This document shows, in pieces, positions 54,243 through 62,930 of a stretch of DNA of 64,000 nt. Location: NCBI GenBank assembly GCA_017417045.1, contig JAFPZZ010000011.1:40727-104726 (forward strand), given 5' to 3'. The notes beneath the pieces were generated by a model. The model saw only the letters and a list, made by a program, of their open reading frames with translations, did no database searches and was not told the origin of the DNA. The number at the start of each line of letters is the position of its first letter. The stretch's first letter is position 1. This DNA is from Bacillota bacterium. GTDB lineage: Bacteria > Bacillota > Clostridia > Peptostreptococcales > Anaerovoracaceae. A program made the position numbers and the translations under genes.

Positions 54243-55208
54243 TTACTTGGATTCGAGTACGTCGAAGAGCGAGCTCAGCGGCTGGTTGAAGTATATCCTC
54301 CTGATGGTCTCAGCGAATACCGGGGCGACCGAGAGGGTCTTTATCTTGCTGCAGATGTTCTGCTCCTGGACCGGAAGTGTGTCGAGGACGACCATCTCCT
54401 CGATGGCGGAGTCCTCTATCCTCTGGAAGGCAGGACCTGAGAACACGCCGTGAGTCGCGGCGGCGTACACGTGCTTGGCGCCCATCTTTTTGAGGGCGTC
54501 GGCCGCGTTCGTGATGGTGCCGGCCGTGTCTATCATATCGTCGACGAGTATGCAGTTCTTTCCCTCAACTTCGCCGATGATGTTCATTACCTCGGAGACG
54601 TTGGCCTTGGGACGGCGCTTGTCGACTATCGCTATGGGTGCGTCGAGGTACTGGGCGAAGGTCCTGGTCCTCTTGACGCTGCCGTGGTCGGGGGAGACGA
54701 TGACAAGATCATCAAGCCCCATCGTTTCAAAATACTTCTCAAGCACAGGTTGCCCGATGAGGTGGTCTACGGGGATGTTGAAGTAGCCCTGGATCTGGGC
54801 CGCGTGAAGGTCCATTGTGATGACCCTGTCGGCTCCGGCGACGCTGATTATGTCGGCGACGAGCTTGGCTGTGAGCGGTTCCCTCGCCTTGGAGATCCTG
54901 TCCTGCCTGGCGTAGCCGAAATAAGGTATGACGGCGTTGATCCTGCCGGCGGAGGCTCTCTTCATCGCGTCTATCATGATGCAGAGCTCCATGAGGTTGT
55001 CGTTGACGGGCTTTCCTGTCGACTGGATGATATAGCAGTCGCAGCCTCTTACGGTCTCTCCGAGATGGAGAGAGACTTCCCCATCGCTGAATTTACTGAC
55101 ATCTGCCATTCCGAGCGGCTTCTCCAGTATATTGGAGATCTCCTTCGCGAGCGCGGGGTTGCCGTTTCCTGCGAAGATCTTGTAATCAGAAAAGCATCCG
55201 TAGTTCAT
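54243..55208 (-). CDS. prs: Ribose-phosphate pyrophosphokinase
   Basis: Makes PRPP from ribose 5-phosphate and ATP, feeding the purine, pyrimidine and salvage enzymes encoded elsewhere in this window. The 321-residue protein has IFAGNGNPALAKEI, DGEVSLHLGETVRG, GYARQDRISKAREPLTAKL, DLHAAQIQGYF and the PRPP-binding CILVDDMIDTAGTITNAA. It lies 54 bp after purR, the PRPP-sensing repressor, an apt neighbour. Confidence 0.97.
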   Translation of the reverse strand: MNYGCFSDYKIFAGNGNPALAKEISNILEKPLGMADVSKFSDGEVSLHLGETVRGCDCYIIQSTGKPVNDNLMELCIMIDAMKRASAGRINAVIPYFGYARQDRISKAREPLTAKLVADIISVAGADRVITMDLHAAQIQGYFNIPVDHLIGQPVLEKYFETMGLDDLVIVSPDHGSVKRTRTFAQYLDAPIAIVDKRRPKANVSEVMNIIGEVEGKNCILVDDMIDTAGTITNAADALKKMGAKHVYAAATHGVFSGPAFQRIEDSAIEEMVVLDTLPVQEQNICSKIKTLSVAPVFAETIRRIYFNQPLSSLFDVLESK

Positions 55209-55262
55209 GAGTATCTTGTCCTTTCGAGTTATCCAAAGCAGCGCTTTCGCGTGCAGCCTGTA

Positions 55263-56063
55263 CTACAGTATCCCCTCGTTTATGTCGATGACGACTCCGT
55301 CTTCTCCCTCGTCCATGATCAGAAGAGGCGTGAAGCTCTTGATCTTCTTGTTCTCGAGGCCTCCCGAGACCACGACGACGCCTACCCCGGCGGATTCGGC
55401 GCCGAACTCGGCGAGCATGTCCTGTATGCCCTTTATGCTCCCGCCGCCGCGCATGAAGTCGTCTATGATGATGGCTTTGGACCCGGATCTTACAGCCCTC
55501 TTTGAGAGGCTCATCTGCTGTATCCTTTCGGCGGATCCGCTGAAATAGTTGATGCTCACCGTAGAGCCCTCCGAGACCTTGCTCTCGCGGCGTATGACCG
55601 TGAGCGGGAGGTTAAGAAGCTCCGCCGTGAACAGGGCTATCCCTATACCCTTGGTCTCCACGGTGACGACCATGTCAGCGTCCGCGCAGGCGAACTGCCT
55701 GGCGAATATCCTGGCAGCGCCCTTGACCGTGACCGGGTCGAACATTATGTCCGAGGTGTAGAGGAAGCCGCTTCCGAGCAGCCTGTCGGGCTCCATGAAG
55801 CGCTTCTTGAGATCCTCGAGCACCTTGACGCTCTCCTCCCTGGATATGTACGGCACGTAGCGCACGCCGCCCTTTATCCCGGAAGTCGTCTCGAGATATC
55901 CCAGTCCGGCGCTCTCGAGAGCGGTCCTGACCAGCTTTATATCGTCGCTGATGCTGGATTTGGTGCAGCCGTATTCCTGCGCGAAGTATCCCAGGGAATA
56001 ATCCCTGTTGGGATTCTCCGTCAGCAGATGCGTTATGGCTGCTATCCTTTCGGCTTTCTTCAT
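55263..56063 (-). CDS. purR: Pur operon repressor PurR (Bacillus type)
   Basis: A 266-residue regulator with an N-terminal winged helix (RIAAITHLLTENPNRDYSLG, then QEYGCTKSSISDDI) and a C-terminal phosphoribosyltransferase-like sensor whose PRPP motif reads AIIIDDFMRGGGSIKGI. In Bacillus, PRPP binding releases the protein from PurBox DNA; it is not a functional PRTase. It lies between murC and prs, 10 bp after murC, as in many Clostridia. Confidence 0.96.
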   Translation of the reverse strand: MKKAERIAAITHLLTENPNRDYSLGYFAQEYGCTKSSISDDIKLVRTALESAGLGYLETTSGIKGGVRYVPYISREESVKVLEDLKKRFMEPDRLLGSGFLYTSDIMFDPVTVKGAARIFARQFACADADMVVTVETKGIGIALFTAELLNLPLTVIRRESKVSEGSTVSINYFSGSAERIQQMSLSKRAVRSGSKAIIIDDFMRGGGSIKGIQDMLAEFGAESAGVGVVVVSGGLENKKIKSFTPLLIMDEGEDGVVIDINEGIL

Positions 56064-56073
56064 AACAGCGCCC

Positions 56074-57450
56074 TCAGCCCAGGATCAGGTCGGCGACCTT
56101 GTATATGTCTCCGGCGCCCATGGTTATGACGACGTCGCCGGCGGAGGCGTTGTTCCTGACGAACTCGGCCATGGCGGCGAAGTCGGGCATGAAGTAGACG
56201 TCCTTGCCCGGATGCCTCTCCTTCATCCTGTCCATAACGGCCTTTGAAGAGAGCTTGTATATGTTCTTCTCGCGGGCAGCGTAGATCTCGGCGAATATGA
56301 CCTTGTCGGCGTCCTCGAAGGCGTCGGCGAACTCGTCGAAGAGCGCGAGCGTCCTCGTATAGGTGTGCGGCTGGAAGAGGCACCAGATCTTGCCCCTGGT
56401 GAAGTTCCTCGCCGCGGCGAGGGTCGCCTTTATCTCGGTGGGGTGATGAGCGTAGTCGTCGATCACTACGACGCCGTCATCTGTCTTGCCTATTATATCG
56501 AAGCGGCGGTGAGTGCCCTTGAAATCCCTCAGGGTCTTCTGGATGACGTCCAGCCCGACTCCCAGGTTGCTGCAGGCCGCGATGGCCGCGAGCGAATTCG
56601 TCACGTTGTGCTCTCCCGGGACGGAGAGGCTTATCTTGCCCTTGAACCCGTCCTTGGTGTAGAGGTCGTAGGAGGGATAGCCCAGCTCGTCGAAGGTGAT
56701 GTTCTCAGCCCGGTAGTCGCTGCCTGCGCCGAAGCCGAAGGTTATGACCCTGCAGCTCAGGCCGTCTATGATGTCCTTTATAAAGGGGTTAGCGTCGAAG
56801 GCCACGACCGTCCCGTTTTCAGGGACTGCTTTTGCGAAGGTATCGAAAGACCTCGCTATATGGTTGATGTCCTTGAAATAGTCGAGGTGGTCCGAATCGA
56901 TGTTGAGTATGATCTCCATGAAAGGCCTGAGCTCAAGGAAGCTGTCCATGTACTCGCAGGCCTCGGTCACGAAGTAATCGCTGGAGCCTATGCCCACGTT
57001 GCCCTCGAGCTCGTTGAGTATGCCCCCTACGAGGACGGTCGGAGAATACTGAGCGTCCTGAAGTATGAGGGAGACCATAGAGGTCGTGGTGGTCTTTCCG
57101 TGGGTCCCGGCGATGGCGACGGAGAGCGGATAATCAGCCATGAGGGCTCCGAGAGCCTCAGCCCTGGAGATGATGGGGATGCCCCTGGACGCGGCAGCCG
57201 CTATCTCGGGATTCTCCATGGAGACAGCGGCAGAATATATGAGTATATCTGCCCCGTCGGCGTTCTCCGCAGCGTGGCCTATGAAGACCTTTGCTCCCTT
57301 GGAGATGAGATGCTCCGTTACGCTGCTGGACTTGATGTCCGAGCCGGACACCTCGTAGCCCCTGCTCAGAAGTATCTCGGCTATGGCCGAAAGACCTATT
57401 CCGCCTATGCCTATGCAGTGCACATGTCTGTGATTCTTTAGATCGATCAT
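56074..57450 (-). CDS. murC: UDP-N-acetylmuramate--L-alanine ligase
   Basis: First amino-acid-adding Mur ligase, joining L-Ala to UDP-MurNAc. The 458-residue protein opens with HVHCIGIGGIGLSAIAEIL (nucleotide-binding), then VAIAGTHGKTTTTSMVSLIL (ATP P-loop near residue 110), EACEYMDSFL, NIDSDHLDYF and VVIDDYAHHPTEIKAT. It lies outside the dcw cluster, overlapping the gltX stop by four bases (ATGA at 57447-57450). Confidence 0.97.
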   Translation of the reverse strand: MIDLKNHRHVHCIGIGGIGLSAIAEILLSRGYEVSGSDIKSSSVTEHLISKGAKVFIGHAAENADGADILIYSAAVSMENPEIAAAASRGIPIISRAEALGALMADYPLSVAIAGTHGKTTTTSMVSLILQDAQYSPTVLVGGILNELEGNVGIGSSDYFVTEACEYMDSFLELRPFMEIILNIDSDHLDYFKDINHIARSFDTFAKAVPENGTVVAFDANPFIKDIIDGLSCRVITFGFGAGSDYRAENITFDELGYPSYDLYTKDGFKGKISLSVPGEHNVTNSLAAIAACSNLGVGLDVIQKTLRDFKGTHRRFDIIGKTDDGVVVIDDYAHHPTEIKATLAAARNFTRGKIWCLFQPHTYTRTLALFDEFADAFEDADKVIFAEIYAAREKNIYKLSSKAVMDRMKERHPGKDVYFMPDFAAMAEFVRNNASAGDVVITMGAGDIYKVADLILG

Positions 57451-59093
57451 ATATCCATGGCCCTTTCTATGCGCCTAGTTACCTGCTCGATACCCATGAT
57501 CTTCTGTATGGTGCAGAGATCCGGGGAACTGCTCCTGCCTGTGACGGCTATCCTGATGACGCTGCTTACGTGGCCGACGTGGCCCTTGTAGGCGTCGGGG
57601 TTCTTTTTGTAATCCTTTGGCTTCGCGGCGTATCCGAGCTCCTCGGCGATGGCTCTGACCTTGCCGAACCAGACGTCGTTGTCGTCGGAGATGTCGTAGC
57701 CCTCGAGATACCTTCTGAGTATCTCCTTCCTGTCGGCCTCGCACTCGGCGGGCCACTCGCTCTCGTATTCGAAATACTCGTCGAAGAAGTACTTGATGAA
57801 ATCGAATATCTGCTCCGCGTAGATGAGGTCCTTGCGCGGCTTTTCCCCGCCCCTGTCTATGTCAAAGATCTTTACGAGCTTGTCCTTCTCGCGCTCGAAG
57901 AGCTCATGGATATCCGGGTGATGCTGCTCAGCCCAGCCGAGCATGAAGTCCCGGATCTCCTCGGCGCTCTTTCTCGCGAGCACGTCCTTGGAGACGTCGT
58001 TGAGCTTGCTGATGTCGAAGAAGGTGCCGGAGCTGCTCATCTTGGAGAGCCCGAACTCGAACTCGTCCATATCGGCGTTTGGATGGGCCATGCGCCACTC
58101 CTCAAAGTCAGAATTGAGGATGGTGAGCAGATACTCGCGCACCGCCTCGGGGAAGTAGCCCAGCTTCATGTAGAACTCGAGCGAGAGCTCGGGATCCTTG
58201 CGCTTTGAGAGCTTTCTCTTCTGCCCTGTCTGCTCGTCAACCTTCATGAGCACGGTATTGTGACAGTAGACCGGGTGTTCCCAGCCCATAGCCTCGAAGA
58301 GCTGGACGTGGATAGGAAGCGACGGCATCCACTCCTCGCCCCTCACGACGTGGCTTATGCGCATGAAGTGATCGTCCACCACGTGGGCGAAGTGATAGGT
58401 CGGAAGCCCTATGGTCTTGAGTATGACGACGTCCTGGATGTTCTCGGGCATGGAGATCTCGCCCCTTATGGCGTCGTTCACCTTGAAATATCTGGAGGGA
58501 TCGCCCCAGGAGCGGAGCCTGATGACGGGCTTTTGCCCTTCCGCGAGCCTGCGCTCGACCTCCTCGTAGGAGAGGTCTCTGTGCCTGGCGTATTCGCCGT
58601 AGATCCCGGGGTTGATCTTGTTCTTCTCCTGCTCGGCGCGGATCTGCTGTATCTCCTCCTCGCTCATGAAGCAGGGATAGGCCTTGCCTTCGGAGATGAG
58701 CTTCTTGCAGCAGGCCTTGTAGATGTATCCCCTCTCGCTCTGCCAGTAGGGGCCGTATTCGCCCTTCCAGCCGTCGGGCATGGCGCCCTCGTCGAAGCGT
58801 ATGCCGAAGTAGTCCAGAGTGTTTATGAGCACCGGGATGGCGCCCTCGACCTCCCTCTTGACGTCGGTATCTTCTATCCTCAGCACGCAAACACCGCCGC
58901 TCTGGTGAGCAGCGCGTTCGTCTACGAGAGCCCCGAAGAGGTTTCCAAGATGAATGAAACCCGTGGGGCTGGGCGCGAGCCTGGTGACCTTCGCGCCCTC
59001 GGGAAGGGAGCGCTCGGGGTATATGAGCTCATAATCATCCGGAGTCTTGTCTATCTCCGGGAAAACGAGCTCGGCTAGTTTCCTGTAGTCCAT
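57447..59093 (-). CDS. gltX: Glutamyl-tRNA synthetase
   Basis: Class I aminoacyl-tRNA synthetase charging tRNA-Glu. The 548-residue protein has RLAPSPTGFIHLGNLFGAL (HIGH-type motif near residue 43) and KRKLSKRKDPE (KMSKS-type motif near residue 297). An N-terminal extension of about 35 residues precedes the catalytic core and the C-terminal anticodon-binding region is longer than in the typical 480-residue enzyme. First gene of the gltX-murC-purR-prs-pth-mfd run. Confidence 0.95.
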   Translation of the reverse strand: MDYRKLAELVFPEIDKTPDDYELIYPERSLPEGAKVTRLAPSPTGFIHLGNLFGALVDERAAHQSGGVCVLRIEDTDVKREVEGAIPVLINTLDYFGIRFDEGAMPDGWKGEYGPYWQSERGYIYKACCKKLISEGKAYPCFMSEEEIQQIRAEQEKNKINPGIYGEYARHRDLSYEEVERRLAEGQKPVIRLRSWGDPSRYFKVNDAIRGEISMPENIQDVVILKTIGLPTYHFAHVVDDHFMRISHVVRGEEWMPSLPIHVQLFEAMGWEHPVYCHNTVLMKVDEQTGQKRKLSKRKDPELSLEFYMKLGYFPEAVREYLLTILNSDFEEWRMAHPNADMDEFEFGLSKMSSSGTFFDISKLNDVSKDVLARKSAEEIRDFMLGWAEQHHPDIHELFEREKDKLVKIFDIDRGGEKPRKDLIYAEQIFDFIKYFFDEYFEYESEWPAECEADRKEILRRYLEGYDISDDNDVWFGKVRAIAEELGYAAKPKDYKKNPDAYKGHVGHVSSVIRIAVTGRSSSPDLCTIQKIMGIEQVTRRIERAMDI

Positions 59094-59139
59094 TTATTCT
59101 TTTGCCTTTCGCTTATTACCTCTGTAAAAAAGCGTTAAA

Positions 59140-59148
59140 AGTATACCA
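59140..59148 (-). promoter_or_regulatory. Promoter of the gltX operon
   Basis: On the minus strand an extended -10 element TGGTATACT (59148-59140), with a weak TTTATT -35 element 17 bp further upstream, about 46 bp before the gltX start. Confidence 0.5.
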
Positions 59149-59189
59149 CAGCCGCGGAGTTTAATAAATAGCTCCGGGAAAGAAAAGAG

Positions 59190-59216
59190 GAAAAAGGCGC
59201 TCCTCGCGGAGCGCCT
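59190..59216 (-). terminator. Intrinsic terminator of the MscS-type channel gene
   Basis: Nine-bp stem AGGCGCTCC/GGAGCGCCT (59195-59216, 4-nt loop) followed on the minus strand by TTTTTCCTCTTTT, about 20 bp after the channel gene stop. Confidence 0.85.
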
Positions 59217-59237
59217 GATGATCATATAAGCGGTCTT

Positions 59238-60215
59238 TCAGCTTTGTTTTCCCTGCCAGACGACGATCTGCGGGAACGGTATCTCTATGCCTCCGGCGTC
59301 CAGCCCGAGCTTGAGCTCGCGGTTCATGATGCGGCGTGCGTTGTAGATATTGGATTCGTGAACGTCGGCTATGACCTTGAGATCCACGGATGAATCGTTC
59401 AAGTCCTCTACGCCCATGTACTTGGGTTTGACGGGGAAGATGCCTGGATACTGCTCCGGAAGCCTGTCCAGCACTGCGTTCACGACGCTTTCGGCCTTCA
59501 CGAGGTCGGCGCCGTAGGATATGCTCACGATCGACACGGCCACGGAAGATACGTCGGAAAGATTGGTCAGCACCCTTATATCTGAGTTGTTCATGATCCT
59601 GATGTTTCCTCCCACGTCGGCGATCTGGGTGGATACTATGCCTATGGAGCGCACCGTTCCGCGGAAGCCGTCCACGCTGATGATATCCCCCACGTAGAAT
59701 CGGCCCTCAAACAGGATGAATATCCCGGCGAAGATGTCTTCGATAAGCGACTGCGCGCCGAAGCCTATGATCAGGGCCAAGATCCCGAGGCTTGCGATGA
59801 CCGTCAGCACGTCGGCTCCCAGTATGTTCAGCCCGAAGATGATCCCGAAGATCACGACCGCGTAGCGTATGACGTTGCAGAGCATGCCTTTCAGAGTCTC
59901 CCCGCGGCGGCTGCCGGTTTTGACGAGGCTCATGATCCACATCAGTATGCGGTATACGGCCCAGCAGCCGGCGATCATGATGATCAGCGCCACCAGGCGC
60001 ATGAAGTCGAATCCGCCGCCTTCGGTCCTCATGGGCAGATATTTGCCGAGATACGTGCTGTTGAACAGCTTAAGGGCCTCTTTTTGAGGGGCGCTCAGGA
60101 AGAAGCACATGTCGGGCAGGCAAACCAGGAGCAGGATTAGTATCACGAGTATCACTCCTATGATCCTGCCGCTGCCGCCTCTTGGTTTTCTTTTCGTCGC
60201 ATTATTATCGCTCAT
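59238..60215 (-). CDS. MscS-family mechanosensitive ion channel
   Basis: A 325-residue small-conductance mechanosensitive channel with an initial membrane helix (IIGVILVILILLLVCLPDM) after a basic N-terminus, further helices, and TM3 in ILGADVLTVIASLGILALII then GFGAQSLIEDIFAGIFIL. The beta domain GDIISVDGFRGTVRSIGIVS follows and the cytoplasmic vestibule closes the protein. It opens under hypo-osmotic stress in known relatives. Its own terminator separates it from gltX. The repeat protein lies upstream on the same strand. Confidence 0.93.
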   Translation of the reverse strand: MSDNNATKRKPRGGSGRIIGVILVILILLLVCLPDMCFFLSAPQKEALKLFNSTYLGKYLPMRTEGGGFDFMRLVALIIMIAGCWAVYRILMWIMSLVKTGSRRGETLKGMLCNVIRYAVVIFGIIFGLNILGADVLTVIASLGILALIIGFGAQSLIEDIFAGIFILFEGRFYVGDIISVDGFRGTVRSIGIVSTQIADVGGNIRIMNNSDIRVLTNLSDVSSVAVSIVSISYGADLVKAESVVNAVLDRLPEQYPGIFPVKPKYMGVEDLNDSSVDLKVIADVHESNIYNARRIMNRELKLGLDAGGIEIPFPQIVVWQGKQS

Positions 60216-60283
60216 GAGGGTCCTCCTTTCATGCCCTTCGAATCAGCATATTCAGTTCACCCGGATGACGGAGTAAAGTACTG

Positions 60284-62488
60284 TCACTCGATCACAACGT
60301 CGCTTGAGGATATGCGTACGGTATTCCCGCTTTGGTTGATAAAGACGAAGTCTATGCGCAGCTTGTTGCCCGAGACGAGATTCTCCCGCGGGACCGAAGT
60401 GCTGCCGGAATCCCCGTATTCATATCCGCCTTCGTTGATATAGCTGTTGTCGGCATAAGACCAGAGCATCACGGAATCGTATTCGTAGCCGCTCAGCACC
60501 TCGTCGATATAATCCGTATCCAGGTAGTAATATACGTAGTTGTTGCCGTAGAAGGCGTCTATGACTGGCAATCCGCAGACGGAGCAGACGACGACTTCCC
60601 CGTCGGAAGGCAGTCCGCCCGAATAAGTATGGCCCGGAGGTTCGACCGAGACCTCTTCCCCGAGACTCAGCAGCTCTCCGCATCTCTCGCAGTAATACGC
60701 TTCCTGATAGGCGCCCCCGTCCAGACAGTCGGGCCCGGTGACGTTTCCTTCGTCGTCTTCGTGGCCATACAGCCACTCTTTCGTGGGTTCATCCGGAGTG
60801 AGATGTCCGAGCGCAAGCTGCGCGACCCCTGTCCTTTCGAGCTCCTCGCCGCAGACCGCGCAGTAAACGACTTCTTCGCCGTAGCCGTCCGCCTCGCACG
60901 TGGCTTCGCTTACGTTCTCCATTACCGCTTCCGCCCGGATATGGCCGGTCGCCTCGGATATGATAGTTTCTCTTGAAAGCTCTTCGCCGCAGACGGAGCA
61001 GTAGACTACGCTCTCATAGCTCCCATCCTCGGTGCACGTGGCTTCCGTCTCGTTCTCCGTGACCGCCGCAGCGGCGCTGTGTCCGGAAGCGGAGCTGCGC
61101 ACCATCCTCCTGGACATCTCTTCGCCGCAGACCGAGCAGTAGACGACCCTGTCGTAGCTTCCTCCCTCGGTGCAGGTGGCGTCGGTCTCGTCCTCTATGA
61201 CCGCCGAGCCGGCGCTGTGCCCGGCAGCGGCAATGCGCACCGTGCTTCTTGATATCTCCTCGCCGCAGACCGAGCAGTAGACGACCTCTTCGTAGTGTCC
61301 GTCTTCGGTGCAGCTGGCCTCCGTCCTGTTTTCTGTGACAGCCTGGCCAGCCGTATGTCCGGCAGCAGGGATGACGGCTGTCGTCCTGGATATCTCCTCA
61401 CCGCAGACTGAGCAGTAGACCGCCTCGTCGTAATGTCCGGCTTCGGTGCAGCTGGCTTCCACCCTGTTTTCTGTGACAGCCTGGGCAGCAGTATGTCCGG
61501 CAGCGGGGATGACGACTGTAGTTCTGGAGATCTCCGCGCCGCAGACCGAACAGTAGACCGCTTCGTCGTAATGCCCGTCTTCGGTGCAGCCTGCTTCCAC
61601 CCTGTTCTCTTCGGCGGCTTCGGAAGCCCTGTGGCCGGCAGCCGGGACCGCGACCGTGGTTCTGGAAAGCTCTTTTCCGCATGCGGTGCAGGTGACGAGC
61701 TCCACGTAAGAGCCTTCTTCTTCGCAGGATGCCAGTACCTCGTCAAGCCTTTCGGCTTCTCCAGGGATATGGTCGGCCTTTGCCGTCCTGACCTCGCGCC
61801 GCGAGATCTCCTCTCCGCAGACCGAACAGTTTATGACTTCCGTATATCCCCCTCCGAGGAGGCAAGTCGCTTCGGTCTCGTTTTCATGTATTGCTTCGGC
61901 CGCGACGTGCCCGGACGCGGGAATCTCCCCGTGCACGTGAACGCCGCACTCGAGGCAGACGTATTCAAACTCGCCGCTCTCCGTGCAGCTGCTTGCTGTG
62001 TATATTATGGGGTTTTCCGTGTCGTACTTGTGGGGAGCGTCCGGATCTCCGTTCCAAAGATCTATCAGATCATCCGCGGTGTAGCCTGTCTGCTGCGTAA
62101 AAGCGGGGCGCATCGCGCTCTGCACGGCTTCAGAGATCTGCGGAGCGTACGTCCCGCGTGAAGCGTCTGCCGGCGAGCATATCGTCGCTACCACCGCTGC
62201 GGTACACAAAACCGCGGCTCCTCCTTTGACGGCGGATCCGAGGAACTTTTGCAGCAGAGCGAAACGATTTCTCTTGCGGCGCTCTTCGCGCCTGTCAGAT
62301 GGGCCCTCTTCCCATTCGGGAGCGCGGCCCTGAAAGACGTTCTCTTCCCTCGTTGTAACGGAAGATTCCTTGAAGAATGTATAGTCGGGAAATACAGGAG
62401 TATATTCAGGCAGAGCGCTGTGCTCCGGGATCGTGGTATGTTCCGGTATCTGAGAAAATTCCTCGTTGTAGGAAGGATCTTCGCGCAT
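60284..62488 (-). CDS. Secreted or surface protein with tandem 46-residue Cys/His repeats
   Basis: A 734-residue protein with no recognised enzyme domain. The N-terminus (about 80 residues, acidic, with PEHS/PEYT-like motifs) precedes a basic patch and a single hydrophobic segment (about residues 83-105) ending ICSPADA, which could be a displaced signal peptide or a signal anchor. From residue 168 to about 640 it consists of roughly nine repeats with Cys-x11-Cys-x2-Cys-Gly and a His 16 residues on, e.g. VVYCSVCGEEISR. The last 95 residues are a Tyr-rich, Cys-free domain. Such repeats occur in surface proteins of gut Clostridia; metal binding is an inference. Confidence 0.8.
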   Translation of the reverse strand: MREDPSYNEEFSQIPEHTTIPEHSALPEYTPVFPDYTFFKESSVTTREENVFQGRAPEWEEGPSDRREERRKRNRFALLQKFLGSAVKGGAAVLCTAAVVATICSPADASRGTYAPQISEAVQSAMRPAFTQQTGYTADDLIDLWNGDPDAPHKYDTENPIIYTASSCTESGEFEYVCLECGVHVHGEIPASGHVAAEAIHENETEATCLLGGGYTEVINCSVCGEEISRREVRTAKADHIPGEAERLDEVLASCEEEGSYVELVTCTACGKELSRTTVAVPAAGHRASEAAEENRVEAGCTEDGHYDEAVYCSVCGAEISRTTVVIPAAGHTAAQAVTENRVEASCTEAGHYDEAVYCSVCGEEISRTTAVIPAAGHTAGQAVTENRTEASCTEDGHYEEVVYCSVCGEEISRSTVRIAAAGHSAGSAVIEDETDATCTEGGSYDRVVYCSVCGEEMSRRMVRSSASGHSAAAAVTENETEATCTEDGSYESVVYCSVCGEELSRETIISEATGHIRAEAVMENVSEATCEADGYGEEVVYCAVCGEELERTGVAQLALGHLTPDEPTKEWLYGHEDDEGNVTGPDCLDGGAYQEAYYCERCGELLSLGEEVSVEPPGHTYSGGLPSDGEVVVCSVCGLPVIDAFYGNNYVYYYLDTDYIDEVLSGYEYDSVMLWSYADNSYINEGGYEYGDSGSTSVPRENLVSGNKLRIDFVFINQSGNTVRISSSDVVIE
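60779..61870 (-). repeat. Tandem 138-bp coding repeats
   Basis: About eight 138-bp (46-codon) repeats inside the surface-protein gene. First cysteines of successive units fall at residues 209, 254, 301, 347, 393, 439, 485 and 531, i.e. exactly 46 apart over the middle of the array. The central units (residues 300-440) are the most alike and the ends are degenerate, a pattern expected from unequal crossing-over in the middle. Confidence 0.85.
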
Positions 62489-62521
62489 CTTAGGCCGCCG
62501 CAGTGTCTGAATAAAAATAGC

Positions 62522-62559
62522 AACTACCTAATTATTGCAGGTAGTTTCCTTTTAATCAA
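62522..62559 (-). promoter_or_regulatory. Promoter with operator-like palindrome for the surface-protein gene
   Basis: On the minus strand TTGATT (62559-62554), 17-bp spacer and AATAAT (62536-62531). The -10 lies in the loop of a perfect inverted repeat AACTACCT-N9-AGGTAGTT (62522-62546), placing the two half-sites on either side of the -10. The palindrome is followed by GCTATTTTTATT, so it could also act as an attenuator. Confidence 0.5.
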
Positions 62560-62683
62560 CGGATTTTATTGAATTTGTCGGATTTTTTAAAGAGATACTA
62601 TGATCAAGTTTCCCCGGACGCGTACACGAGCAGGAATCAGGACATAACTGTCTGCGCCTGAGTATATCCAGACAAAGAAAAAA

Positions 62684-62708
62684 CCTTGAGACCATTGAAG
62701 TCTCAAGG
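62684..62708 (-). terminator. Terminator behind the tRNA-like 3' end
   Basis: Perfect 9-bp stem CCTTGAGAC/GTCTCAAGG with a 7-nt loop, followed on the minus strand by TTTTTTCT (complement of 62676-62683). Confidence 0.8.
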
Positions 62709-62717
62709 CTCGTTCGT

Positions 62718-62770
62718 TGGTAGTGCCTAGGGGAGTCGAACCACCCGCCAAATGGCTAGATTTCAAGGGA
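62718..62770 (-). other. tRNA-like 3' end, probable integration site
   Basis: Read on the minus strand, the segment contains GGTTCGACTCCCC, a T-arm with the TTCGACT loop (complement at 62734-62740; one pair of the stem is mismatched), then TAGGCACTACCA ending in CCA at 62718-62720. Before it is a short GCCA/TGGC hairpin (62747-62756) like a class II variable arm. No matching 5' half, D-arm or acceptor partner is found upstream, so only the 3' part is present. A terminator follows 10 bp on. This is the pattern left when a phage or integrative element uses a tRNA or tmRNA 3' end as its attachment site. Confidence 0.4.
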
Positions 62771-62778
62771 AATCGGCT

Positions 62779-62804
62779 CTCGTGTGCAATACTCGTGTGC
62801 AATA
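62779..62804 (+). repeat. 13-bp perfect tandem repeat
   Basis: CTCGTGTGCAATA occurs twice back to back (62779-62791, 62792-62804), next to the tRNA-like segment. Short direct repeats here fit arm-type recombinase-binding sites of an attachment region. Confidence 0.6.
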
Positions 62805-62831
62805 ATTCTGTTAATCTATGGTTTTCAGACC

Positions 62832-62880
62832 AAAAAACGATGAAAGAGCCACCACCCAGGATTGAGTAGCGGCTCTTTCA
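62832..62880 (-). terminator. Terminator of the hicAB operon
   Basis: Perfect 10-bp stem TGAAAGAGCC/GGCTCTTTCA (62841-62850 and 62871-62880, 20-nt loop) followed on the minus strand by TCGTTTTTTGG. It lies 50 bp after the hicB stop. Confidence 0.75.
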
Positions 62881-62930
62881 GCAACCGATTTGATAATCAG
62901 AATATAGTGATTATTTGACGCAATGTCAAG

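Noticed and set aside
60779..61870. Regular repeats that could suggest a CRISPR array
   Set aside because: The period is 138 bp with no variable spacers, and the repeats are in frame in a long coding sequence, so they are protein repeats.
62718..62770. Complete tRNA gene
   Set aside because: Only the T-arm and acceptor 3' side can be drawn; no D-arm, anticodon stem or 5' acceptor strand pairs with it, and the T-stem has a mismatch.
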